In this document: one piece after another, positions 35,121 through 45,984 of the stretch
How positions within the stretch are numbered: position 1 is the first letter of the stretch
Layout of the letters: the number at the start of each line of letters is the position of its first letter
Notes under the pieces: generated by a model
The model's input: the letters and a program-made list of their open reading frames with translations, nothing else
The model's database searches: none
What the model was told of the DNA's origin: nothing
Made by a program: the position numbers and the translations under genes
NCBI RefSeq assembly: GCF_963675165.1
Contig: NC_087377.1
Coordinates: forward strand, 6,014,042-6,078,041
Source of the DNA: Halichondria panicea
Taxonomy: Eukaryota; Porifera; Demospongiae; Suberitida; Halichondriidae
DNA length: 64,000 nucleotides
Direction of reading: 5' to 3'

Positions 35121-35853
35121 AGCTACATGTATATTTATACATGATGTAATGAACTTTACACTTACACCCATACACACTTGTAGGTCTATTTGCACTTCAC
35201 ATTTAAAAGCTTTTAGCAAACTTTACAACATTCTTATATCTAATACATACGTACATAGAAAAAAGTGTGTTGATACTTTGCAATGGTGATACTTTGCAAT
35301 GGAGAGAGAGGAACACAAATACTATACTGTATTGCGTAATTGCGTAATTGCTACAAATTCTGCAAGACTTATGCTAAATATTTTTCACTTGGGTCTAACA
35401 ATCACTTGGGTCTAACAAATGCACACAGCACTAGTAATGCCAACAAAACCTAAATCGACAATAGGAACACAAAATGGTTGTATTAGAAACAGGACTCTCT
35501 CTAAACGATGAACACACATATTCTTCTAGATAAAGCACATACAGCTACACGTTTCAGACTTCTCAAGGGAGCGGGATTATCGCGGTGAATATTAAAAGAG
35601 ATACACTTCTACAGCCTTTACATAGAGATCAAAGTAAAAGCATCACGTGAATAGCCACAGAACGTGCAAGCAGTAATTGCTCACACAGAGGAGGAGGCTT
35701 CGATGTTAAGTCTCCAAGATGAAAATGGATCATTTCTAGAAATTTTGCTACCTAAGAGATAAGAGAGCAGGAGCTGCAGGCTACCAGAACTGCCCTTGAG
35801 GAGGGGAGAACTGGTGACCCAGCTGGAAGACTAAAGTCAAGAGTATTTGGCGT

Positions 35854-36324
35854 ATGAATTGTGATCAGATTACTATGTATGATGTTGAAAGTAGTAATAG
35901 AGATGCTACACTAGAAGCTCGTGTAAGTGAGCTAGAGACGGGCAAGGTAACTGTGCAGGCAACTAGAATTTCGAGCGCAGGCGCCCCCAGAATGAGCGAA
36001 ACACTGCCAAGTGTGTCGAGCATAAGCAATGTCACGAGTAGAGGGGGATCAGGTCCACAGCGTCGAAGGGGGAAAGCCCCTCCCGTTGACCCATTCTCAG
36101 CTGAGAATCCTGAAGTGAGACTGGACGACTGGTTGGTTCAGTGTATGTATAGACCATGTGACACAACAGACTATCTGTATACTGCAGTACAGTACATGTA
36201 TAGGCCATGTGACATGTCAAGTAGATTAAATATAGACCAACATGCCATCTGCAGTTTAGTACAGTACATGACGAAATGTCAACTAATCAGCAGGAGAGAG
36301 ATCCTGTATCCGCATCCACAATAA
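35854..36324 (+). pseudogene. Gypsy-type gag N-terminal fragment
   Basis: The open frame contains RRRGKAPPVDPFSAENPEVR and LDDWL, a capsid-domain start seen in animal Gypsy elements. Upstream is a short coiled-coil-like stretch (ATLEARVSELE). After LDDWL the sequence enters three degenerate repeats of a unit containing TACATGTATAGRCCATGTGA (about 36143-36265) that has nothing to do with gag, so the gene is truncated. Confidence 0.6.
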
Positions 36325-36449
36325 ATATTTTTGATACACATATTCCAGGCATGCAGATGTAACACTGTTCATTCAGTCACAATACATCACGTAGAGTAAG
36401 CATGCATGACAAGCATGCATGACAAACAAAACGAATTATTACTAACTAT

Positions 36450-36966
36450 TTGAGTCTTTGTTACACACCCCCTCCTCTAGACTCGATCGTCCCGATCAAG
36501 CGGTGGGCGTCTTCTGGTCACTGGGTACCTCCTCATGGGTATGTCCTCCTTCTCAGCTGCCAGCTGCGGTGGTCTCGTCGTCAGCTGTGCTCCTCGGCTG
36601 CTGCATTCCTGTCAGAGACCTCATCAGAGACCTCATCGCACTCGTCCACGCCGGTCTTCTCCCCCTAAGCATTTTTTCTTCCCTCCATACCAATAGAATC
36701 CTGCTGGTAGATTTAGTGGGCTCAGTTTCACTTGTATGTTGAGGGAGTTTGAGCAAACATCTGGGCCGTAGGGACCATGCCAGGGACGGCTTAGTTTCCT
36801 CAAACGACCGCTCTCCTCCTGGGGGAATCTCACAAACACCCAATCCCACACCGATCTCTGTCGCTGAGACATGGCTACACGTGCCATCATGAGTGTCTGT
36901 AGAGGTAACAATCCCTAGCTTATTCAAAAGTACACGTGACCTTTCAATTGTGTCTGATAATAGCAA
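36450..36966. other. Possible LTR/gag-end sequence of the same retroelement
   Basis: The 3' side of the gag fragment has a GC-rich segment open in several frames. A plus-strand frame reads CYTPPPLDSI then WASSGHWVPPHGYVLLLSC; a minus-strand frame reads RSFEETKPSLAWSLRPRCLL. It carries a 12-bp tandem duplication at 36612-36635. The identity is uncertain. Confidence 0.25.
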
Positions 36967-37837
36967 GTGTAGTGGTGTAGGTACTTGTAGTACGTGCAGA
37001 ATAGTACGTTACAAAGAATGCTGAACCTTCTCAACTCTCCGTACCACTGCCTCTTTCTTTCCTTGTTCTTGTGATTGATTTTGTAAAATTCCACAAACAC
37101 TGATCTGTGTTTTGTATTTGCTCGTTTATGTTTAGGTATTTTAAGGAGAATCTGTATTAATCTGTCTGTATCGTTTATGAACTAAGTCGTTAACAATGTC
37201 CCCAGCTTTGTTCAATATAGCTGTCCACGCTACTAAGTTTCTCATATGACACCTCTGTGTTTTGTGATCTATCTAATGCCCAGGATAGGCATGTTAACAA
37301 ATCGCTGTTCTTTGGAAATAACACGGTACCATATCACACACTTGAATTTTAGGTGATGGTGAAGGTAAAGCAGGACCTGTTTTAGTAGCCATGTGGACGT
37401 GAAGTTTACACTGCCTTCTTCTGTGTCCACGATGCAATCTGCTGATGAGTTGTCCACGTACATGCTAAGGGACAAAGTTGGTAGTAACATGGCTTGGTTA
37501 TCACACAGTGCTTTGGCTAGGTGTAGCACTATGTGCAGTGTGCATTTAGTGAGCTTGTCAGTATTGGGATCTGACTTCGTGTATTCCCAAATTGATATAT
37601 AGTTTAGGATTTGAGCGTTGCTGTACTTACACATTTCTAAATGCGATAACATGACAAACAAATGACATCATTGTCAGTAATTTCCTCCTCTCCGCACAGG
37701 AGGGAATTGACAAGAAGAACGTCTGGACAGTGTCTGTGGAAGCGTTTGCCAGACTTCGGTTTAATCCCGCAGGATGAACATGTAGTGGGTGAGTTAAATT
37801 CTCTGTACAAATACTGGTAATGTTCATTGCATAGTAG
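36967..37837. other. Non-coding stretch upstream of the hAT element
   Basis: Overlapping open frames on both strands at 37269-37855 have no recognised family. The minus-strand frame at 37637-37855 reads CSSCGIKPKSGKRFHRHCPD, a CxxC...C pattern that could be a zinc finger; weak. Confidence 0.3.
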
Positions 37838-40831
37838 CAGGGGCGTAGCTACCATTGTTTCCTGGTTGCCCAGAAACCCCCCCAGGTGAGAAAAGTGGGC
37901 AGGGCTCTCATAGAAAAATTAAGCAGCCCTGCCCATCTTTTCTGCAATATCCACGTGGCTTGCAATCAGTCTGCAACACTCTGAGTCTGCTATCATGAAG
38001 CGTTTGTCATCCTTTGGCTTTGTCCCAGTGTCTTCCTTAGGATTAGATGCACCTCAAACAAAGAAGACCAAGACTACTCAATCCTGCTCTAGTATATCTC
38101 TAGCACAACTTGATTCAGAGAGTACAGATCTACCACAATCCCAGCCACAGGAAACCTCTCAAGGTATTTAATTGTGCTCAGGCTAGACTAGCAATACTTT
38201 AATCCTTTTAGTGTCTCTCTGTTCTGCTTCTCCTGCTTCATCAGCTTCTACTCCCAGTCATCCATCCTTCGACTGCAGTAAGTCTGACACCAGTGAGTCT
38301 GACACCGAGCGTGTAGATCCAGATCCATCAGTGGTGAGGAATGATCTTGGCACGTACAGCCTAGCTCAGATCTCTAGTATTCCACAAGAGGAGAAGCTAT
38401 GGCTTCTGAAAAATGCGTTCAGGCCTAAGAGTACCAAAGTATTCCCTCAGAAGGAAGAGTACAGTAAGAAGAGGTCATTTCAGCACTCATGGCTGAAGCA
38501 GTTCTCCTGGCTATGTTACTCAGAAGCTAGAAATGGTGGTTACTGTGTACATTGTATGCTGTTTGCTAGGCGCACTCTACCACTCGGTCAGTTAGTTACA
38601 TCTGCAATGACAAATTTCACACGAGCAAAGGTTACACTTAAAGAGCATGAGAGACAAACAACACACAAAACTGCCACAAAATGTGTAGTTGATTTTCTAA
38701 ATCACATGGAAAAAGGTGTTCTATCTGTTTCACAACAGCTACTAATACAGTCTTCTGTCACTATTGCCAAAAATCGATCCATTATCAGATCTATTTTGAA
38801 AACGATCGTCTTTTGTGGCAAACAGATGATTTCTCTTCGAGGCCATCGTGAACATAGCGACACAAATCCAGGAAATTTTCTTGCTTTACTTGACTTCCGA
38901 AAAGATGCAGGAGACATGATCTTGGAACAACACTTCCAGACAGCCCCCCAAAATGCACGGTACATTTCAGAATGAGCTCATCTCATGTGCTGGAGAGTGG
39001 ATACAGCAGCAAATCCTCAGTGAGATTAAAGATGCAACATTCTTTTCTGTTTGTGCTGATGAAGCAGCTGATTGTTCAAACAAGGAACAACTACCTCTTG
39101 TGCTACGCTTTGTTGATAAAGTAAACACTATTTGTGAGGTGTTTGTCGAGTTTGTTGTTTGCGATACTGGCACTACTGGACAAGCCATTGCAGAGAAAAT
39201 ACTTGAGGCTTTGAAAAGGTACGGTCTTGATATTAGCTGCCTCCGCGGTCAATGTTATGATGGAGCAGGAAACATGGCTGGTAAATACAAAGGGGCTGCT
39301 AAGGTTGTTCAGGATACCTGTCCAAAGGCTGTGTATGTGCACTGCGCAGCCCATGTTCTGAATCTTTGTGTTGTGGGTGCTTGTAAAGTTCAACTAGTTA
39401 AAAACATGATGGGCACAATGGTAGAGATTTGCTTGTTTTTCTCAAATTCACCCAAACGACAGAGTGAGTTAGAAAAACAGATTACTCTAGTTGACAGTTC
39501 CAGAGCACAAAAATTGGTAAGCTTGTGCAAAACAAGATGGGTTGCCCGTGTAAATGCCCTGGAGGTGTTTTTTGATCTTTTTCCTGCAGTTGTTGAAACA
39601 TTTTCAATCATTAGCAGTGGCAGTTCGAGTGGCTGGAATAGTGAGTCTTGTCGTGCAGCAGAGAGTCTTCTAATTTGCATCACAAGATACCAGTTCATTA
39701 TCTCTTTTGTGGTTGCAAAAGAATGCCTCCAGTACACAAAGGGCCTCACAGTGTCCCTACAGAAGAGAGCTAATGATATTTGCCAAGCATATTCTGATGT
39801 CAAAACTGTGATTGCTACTCTTCAAGATGTGCGAAAAAACATGGTTAGCAAGCATAGGACCTGGCATGAAACAGCAATTACTCTCGGGGAAAAGGTGAAT
39901 GCATCTCAGCCACAACTGCCTAGGCGCTGCTCAGTACAAACCTCCAGAAGCAACACACCTGGCGAAACTCCCGAGGTGTACTACCGCCGTATTGTTTCCA
40001 TTCCCTTTCTTGACGAGCTGCTTTCTCATTTAGACTACAGATTTTCTGAAATTCAGGAAAAAGCTCTCATAGGAATGAAATTGGTTCCAACTGTTCTCTG
40101 TGATTCCTCCATTCCAATTTGCACTCATGACGAACTTCTAGCCAGCTATGCTGAAGACCTCCCTTCTCCCTCGTCTCTTGAAGCTGAACTTGATCTGTGG
40201 AAGCATAAGTGGATGCCACAGTCATCTAACCCTAACATGCCTGACTTACCATCAAAAACCCTATTCATGGCTAGATTCAACATGTGGCCCAATATTAACA
40301 CCATTCTGCGTCTTATTTGCACAATTCCAGTCACAAGTTGCGAGTGTGAGCGAAGTGTCAGTGTGCTACGTCGTCTTAAGACTTATCTCCGCTCTACAAT
40401 GGGACAAGAAAGACTCAGTGGACTAGCATTACTACACACACAGTATGGAATGAAGCTGAACCTGGATGAAATAGTCAACATGTTTGCAAGAAAACATTCC
40501 CGTAGAATGGAACTCATGGACATACTTAGTGAATTTGATGAAGCTGATGAAGATTAACCATTACACTTTACTAAGACATCATTATTAATTTACTGTCTTA
40601 CACCTTTTTCTTTTTCTGTTTGCTGTATCATATATCATAGCCATACGTACTACGTACTACGTACATATAAACTGTATTACATTTAGTAGGTGTGGCTCAA
40701 TGTAGAGGGTGTGGCACCGGGGAAGTGGGCGTGGTACCGGAAGTGGGTGTGGTCTCAAAAATTTTGCGGCGCTACGCGCCGCAAGTTGTTCTTTTGGAAA
40801 CCCCTGTCTCAAAAGTCTGGCTACGCCCCTG
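37838..40831 (+). mobile_element. hAT DNA transposon, 2994 bp
   Basis: Ends are CAGGGGCGTAGCTACC at the left and GGCTACGCCCCTG at the right, inverted repeats typical of hAT elements. The flanks share AGTAG directly against both ends (37833-37837 and 40832-40836), a 5-bp duplication; classic hAT elements make 8 bp, but some subgroups make 5. It encloses the ZMYM1-like transposase gene. Preservation is much better than in the other elements, so it is probably young. Confidence 0.85.
37995..40557 (+). CDS. hAT transposase, ZMYM1-like (TTF finger, DUF4371, dimerisation)
   Basis: Exon 1 runs from an ATG at 37995 (MKRLSSFGFVPVSSLGLDAP) to GGAAACCTCTCAAG|GTATTT. A 48-bp intron ends at TTTTAG (38211). 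Exon 2 has an acidic-serine region, then a TTF-type zinc finger (FQHSWLKQFSWLCYSEARNG, YCVHCMLFA, with a HER..TH pair). The catalytic part follows: FSVCADEAADCSNKEQLPLV carries the first Asp, and CLRGQCYDGAGNMAGK the second. The C-terminal dimerisation block is SCECERSVSVLRRLKTYLRS with RLSGLALL. One frame change lies near 38955-38975, where NARYIS meets QNELISCAGEW; it splits the gene into two long frames (38211-38975 and 38953-40557) and would stop translation unless it is a sequencing error. The enzyme acts in the nucleus to excise and insert its own element. Confidence 0.85.
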
Positions 40832-40836
40832 AGTAG

Positions 40837-41125
40837 TAATGGCTGTTCCCCACTAACATGTACATGTTCTAGCTCACTAACTGTAGCAAATGAGGGAGAA
40901 ATAAACCTGTCGCTTGGTGATTAGGATATACACATTTGGGCCACTATTTTTCTTCAACTTTGGTATGAAATGTGCCGGATGTGTGTGTTGAGCTTGCCGA
41001 TAATGGGCTAGGCATATACAGCTACTTGGTTCTGGCTCATTCTTTCAGGCCCCAAGTTTCGTAGGGAGAGTGGTATTTAAGACATTTAAGACACACAACA
41101 TCACACAACATCTCCATCGCCATTA
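40837..41125. other. Non-coding stretch
   Basis: Nothing recognised, except a tandem duplication of ACATTTAAGAC and ACACAACATC units at about 41078-41112. Confidence 0.35.
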
Positions 41126-41345
41126 CTGTCCCTTGTGGAACGGGGAGAGACTGTCCAAATCGGAGGCAAGGACCCGGAACAGGTACACTACCTGCCTCAC
41201 CATGCCGTCGTTCACCATGCCGTCGTGCGCAGTGACAAGACTACTACGAAATTACGCATTGTTTACGATGCTTCAGCCGGCCCCTCACTGAATGAATGCT
41301 TACACAAAGGTCAACCAACTGATTCTCGACTTATTGCCTTGGCGT
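41126..41345 (+). pseudogene. BEL/Pao reverse-transcriptase fragment
   Basis: The frame reads [14 protein letters not shown] and [20 protein letters not shown] followed by LNECLHKGQ, the start of the BEL/Pao reverse transcriptase. A perfect 15-bp tandem duplication (41197-41226) repeats HHAVV in frame. The match ends near 41320; the rest of the polymerase is absent. Confidence 0.75.
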
Positions 41346-41463
41346 TTCTGATAACGACAGTGACCGTGGCCCCTCTTTGTAATGCAAGAACCTCAACTAT
41401 CGCTGATAGTTGATTGTCGAGCTAGGCTATCCCATTAGCAACACTTATGCTGATTTGGGTAAA

Positions 41464-41581
41464 GACTCCACAGCAGCTCTGCCCCTCTTCGTAACACAAG
41501 TCCTCGATAGTAAGGGAACAGGTGCAGTAGCTTTTGCCCAAATCAGCTTAAGGGTTTGAGGGGCAGAGCTGTTGTGGAGTC
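41464..41581. repeat. Inverted repeat, 24-bp arms
   Basis: GACTCCACAGCAGCTCTGCC (41464) and its counterpart ending at 41581 pair over 24 bases with one mismatch. CTGATTTGGGTAAA (about 41450) and TTTGCCCAAATCAG (about 41532) form another pair in the same region. Probably a short decayed hairpin element. Confidence 0.65.
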
Positions 41582-41622
41582 ATGACTGACCATTAGGATA
41601 GCTAAAACTTGACCAAACTACC

Positions 41623-41820
41623 ATGTTTGAATGGCAAAAGACTAGCCAAGCCGTACCCTGCCCAAGCTGCAGAGACCTGGTCTACCAAAGAAAGAAAGCA
41701 TGTACGAAACGACTCAAGAAGACCACCCAGATTTGTCGGACATGTGTCGTGTGCAAGACTGAGAAACAATGTTGCAAACTATTCCATTCCAACAAGAGAA
41801 ACTGCTTTGTTGCACACTGA
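41623..41820 (+). other. Cys-rich open frame, unrecognised
   Basis: 65 codons with paired cysteines (CPSCRDL, CRTCVVCKTEKQCC) and a basic middle (KKACTKRLKKT). It might be a zinc-binding exon of a repeat protein, but no family is recognised and no splice partner was found. Confidence 0.25.
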
Positions 41821-41830
41821 TGCACACTGA

Positions 41831-43298
41831 TGCTATAACTAAACCTCTTGATGCTAAACCTCCTGACTCACAGTCAACCACTCCAACGACCAAGCAATCT
41901 CTCACAGCATCTACAGGTCGCTTGCCAAGTGTTAATCCATGCTCCCAATGGTTAGATCAGAGCATGTGGTCGGTTAGTTGGGCGGAGCCCGACCGTCCCT
42001 GACGGGAGGTCGGGTATCTGGGATTTGTGTTTTTTGTAACAAGTATGAATGTACTTACAGCCAATATTTGCACAGCCAGAAAAAACTTGGAATTATCTCT
42101 TTTATAATATTATTGTTCACTTTTTTGTGGTATCAAAATAAAGAATGCGGAAGGCATGAATCTCATTATAACTGCTTCTTCCCCCACGCAACAAATCAGT
42201 CAATCACTCGTGCAATATGCGGCGTGCGTAGTAATTAGTGCATGCCTTTGGTACAATGTTATAGGTTAACCACAAGCCTATAATTAAATTTGTTCATATC
42301 TTTTTCTTTCCTCCCGATGGACCAGCACTTGGTGTGTGACTGCCCACCAAACCAAGGTAAAGATCGCAAAGATTAAGCCCCATACTACCAACCTACAATC
42401 TTGTTTTCGAACTCTTTGTCTAAGTTAAACAAACCATAAGTAACGTTACGATCATAATCGTATGTTATAAAGTATACTACAGTCAGGGTTTTCCCTTGTT
42501 TCTCTCTCTTCTACAGGTCATTAGCTTACCGGTCTCTCCATTCTTCCATTCTCCATTCCGTTTTTTTTTGTCTTCCTGTCTCTTTTTCCTCTGCCTTCAT
42601 TTGCAACATTTGCAACATTGAAGATTAAAACTGAATTCACTTCACCAGACAGTTATTTATACCCTCCAAGTTGTCTAGCAAGCCTCCGGTCGTGCACACT
42701 TTCCTCAACACTGCACCTGGTAGTGGTGTTGAACTTCTGCTACCTATATAGAACATGCAACAGGATCATCCATTCCATTTACTAAAATGGCGCAAATTAA
42801 TTTTTATTATTTCTCCTCACATTTACAATTGCTATATCATTGTCAAGTGTATTAACATTCCTTATTATACCACAAAAATTATTATACCACAAAAAAGTGA
42901 GTTGTAGTAACAATATAAAAGAGAACATGCTTTCTGGCTGTGCAAATAATTATATGGCTTTGATGTACCTGGCCATATTCACTGTGTGTTCTGGAACACA
43001 CGAAAGTTAAGTGCTAAAAGCGTATTACATGATCACGTACGTATAAACATTAAACTATCAGCACACAGCACATAATTATCGTTGCATTTTGAGTGGGCAG
43101 GCAGCTATGGCCCAGTCAGTATAACATAAAACGTTTTTCGTGCATTCCACAGCCACCACAAGTAGTTGCAAACTAGTTGTCCTATAAAAGGAGAGCTGTT
43201 ACACAGCTCACTCCTAAGCCGAGCAATACTGAGCCCACATGGGATGCACTTGTGCATGTGTAACAACTATCACATTATTACATGATCACGCATCGAAG
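41831..43298. other. Non-coding stretch
   Basis: No gene recognised. A GGGCGGAGCCCGACCGTCCC-type palindromic segment is at about 41970-42015. Small tandem duplications are at 42600-42620 and 42872-42896. Confidence 0.35.
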
Positions 43299-43959
43299 CT
43301 GCTCACAAGAGGCTGTTTTCCTTGGCTCTGGCCGCAGTGGCTACATATTATTATTTTGTGAGAGCATGGTAAGAAGCATCATAATATTATAAGAGAAAGA
43401 ACACAGAGTGTTTTTGAAAGTTACTAGTTGGAAAATATTTTTAAGACTGATACTTGTCATACAGGTATCATGTGTGTGTCATTATTATTATTATACGCTA
43501 GGTACATTGTACATACTTTACAGTCCAATCTTGTACATGAATTATACTTGATGTACTTAATAATTATTATATTAACGTGCACGCAGATAATATCTCATGA
43601 AAAGGCAATAGTATACGTAACACATGTACACATGAATCAGGTGAAGCTACAATTTGTTGCCTTCATTGCCATATGCACAATTTGTCCACCACATTCTATG
43701 ATTTTGTTTCGAAAGTTATCTCTCACTACTTCAACTTTTCTGCACATCTCATTGTACAAATGTCTTTGAAGAAAAATCTGCTCACAAGAGGCTGTTTTCC
43801 TTGGCTCTGGCCGCAGTGGCTACATATTATTATTTTGTGAGAGCATGGTAAGAAGCATCATAATATTATAAGAGAAAGAACACAGAGTGTTTTTGAAAGT
43901 TACTAGTTGGAAAATATTTTTAAGACTGATACTTGTCATACAGGTATCATGTGTGTGTC
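43299..43959. repeat. A-B-A duplication containing a reversed CACTA 3' end
   Basis: A 182-bp block (43299-43480) recurs almost unchanged at 43778-43959. Between the copies, 43481-43777 is an inverted copy of 47135-47420, which is the last exon and 3' region of the plus-strand gene in the CACTA element. The minus strand here therefore encodes CRKVEVVRDNFRNKIIECGG again. After the second A block, GTGTGTCGTGTGTCATGTGT is a short repeat expansion. Confidence 0.85.
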
Positions 43960-44034
43960 GTGTGTCATGTGTGTGTCATTATAAGAAAATCAATTTTTAA
44001 TGTTTTGTGTGTATAGCTCTAAATGCGGATGTGC

Positions 44035-44143
44035 TTAGTGTAGTAGGTATACATTTCAATCGGGAGGGAGCTAGTTTTCTAGCTGTTAATTTTACATGTT
44101 ACAATGCTCCCTCCCGACGGCATGAACCTACCTACTACACTAA
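44035..44143. repeat. Hairpin element of about 109 bp
   Basis: TTAGTGTAGTAGGTA at the left and TACCTACTACACTAA at the right are reverse complements. A second pair, CGGGAGGGAGC and GCTCCCTCCCG, lies further in. No coding content; the flanks do not give a clear target duplication. Confidence 0.7.
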
Positions 44144-44911
44144 CCAACTAGAGCACTAAAGTGCTAAAGAATCCAGCACTAAACCAGACTGGAGGCATGC
44201 TGAAACATTTGAGAACAGGTAGTGGTACAATATGAACAGAGAAGTATGGCTCCAGGTTCTGCATGGAGTAGGATCCCAGTCAGCAGCAGGAGCTATAATT
44301 CAAGCTTCTACTTTAGTGACCCTGTTCCATCGTTCTTGGTACAGGATCACTTCAGTTATAAGTAACGCATGTATATTTTGCTCGCTTTTATTAGACAAAG
44401 AAGCTTTAATACCGAAAGCTGCCACTATCAAAAGTACTAACTTGTTGTGTGGGAGGCAGTGCTAGAACATCCAGGTAAGCAGACCTAGTCACAAGCTTAT
44501 TCAAGCTTCTTAGCTTTTGCTCGACAAAGAAGCTTTAACATAAATCAAGATATTGTTCTGTGAAGGCTGGCTATCCATGCTGTAAACGCAGTGCCAGGTG
44601 AGTAGAGATACTCATTACAAACAAACGACAGACTACTATAACCCGTGGCCGCCCACGCGCCTCAGGTTAACAATTTAGTAAGTACAGGCTAATTATTATG
44701 TTCGGGTGTGGTTCAGGTTGTGGTTCAGGTTGTACGGATGGGGCCGGAGGTTAGTTGCTGTAAATAATGGAAATGAACAAGAGCTACTAAAAAAATTATT
44801 GTGCGCGCATGTGCTGGCGTGTGCATAGCTGAAACACACGCTGTGATTGTTGAAAGAAAAGAAGTAGAGACGGACCAAGTTCTTGGACCTGGTAAATATC
44901 AGCTTCAATAC
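44144..44911. other. Non-coding stretch
   Basis: Two TTAGACAAAGAAGCTTTAA / TCGACAAAGAAGCTTTAACA repeats (about 44388 and 44520) suggest an internal duplication of about 130 bp. No named gene. Confidence 0.35.
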
Positions 44912-45984
44912 TAGCCTCGATCCCAGGCCGAGTTTTATAACGGTTAGGCAAACAACTCAAACAACTGGGCCTGGTACTAGTTGTCTGCGCATGCGTCAGT
45001 CGTTCGTCAGATTCTGACGAATGGATATTCTCGTTTACTTTCGTGACATTTATATTCGTGGTGTACTAGAAGTCAGTTCCCGTTTTATCATTATTGGAAT
45101 GGCTCTTAGCTGAAGCTTCTGTCTCATTATTCTGAAGACTGAACAACAAGGGAAGGGAAGAGGTATAAAGCTTTGTCAAGCTTGTTAAGGTCAGACATTT
45201 TTGTGTGGGCCCTGTGCTATCAAATCTTGGCAAGATCTAGGTAGACGTATGGTGGATCTGAACTTGGTGCTGCCATCATCATCTCGTCGACAATACCTGT
45301 TCAATACCTGTTTAATACGAGTATAGATCTACACGTATTTAAAATGTCTACTTCTCTGTACAGGAGCAATGGCTAATATCCAGCTATCCCAACAGTGCTC
45401 CTCTTGGCTATACTAACGGAGGCAAGGGTTTAACCGTCTTTGGTTTCTTTTAATAATTATTTTCCTATACTTACAGGACTGGAGTATGACATGCTCGTTC
45501 GAGGTAGCTCTACGTTTTCTCAAGAGTTACGAATTGGGGCCTAGAGTCCAGCAGCCTGCTAAATCTTTTTGAAACGTAATTTGAAGGCATTCAATCATCC
45601 TGAAGTTGCCCTGGGTCACTGTAATCGTGCTGCAGCACAACTGGCAACTCCCTAGGCCCTTGTGAAGCATGTGCATCTTTTGTGTACTCACTCTGTGCAT
45701 TTTCTGTGTACAAATTTCGATTATTGATTTATTACACAGGGCCAAATAGGGTAGTTTACAATAGTGTGCAAAGTTTGTAAACACAGCATTTACATAGAGC
45801 TTGTGTTACATATGGAGTTTACAAATGTGTAGACTAGAGTGTACACTACAGATGAAGTTTACAAAGGTGTAGACTAGATTGTCCATGGTGTAAGTAAAGC
45901 AAGTTAGTTTACAAGATTTGTAAACTATGAACCACACCCATATGCAGTTCCAGCTGCTTGTCACGTGATGATATTGATAGCATA

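Noticed and set aside
38702..40334. Several minus-strand frames of 60-137 codons across the hAT gene
   Set aside because: Shadows of the well-supported plus-strand transposase.
43428..43769. A 113-codon plus-strand frame nearly identical to a minus-strand frame at 46992-47426
   Set aside because: Both are the antisense of the duplicated 3' exon and downstream region of the coiled-coil gene; the coding sense is the other strand.
43299..43959. A-B-A block as a small LTR retrotransposon
   Set aside because: The 182-bp repeats lack TG...CA ends and a primer site, and B is simply a reversed transposon gene end.
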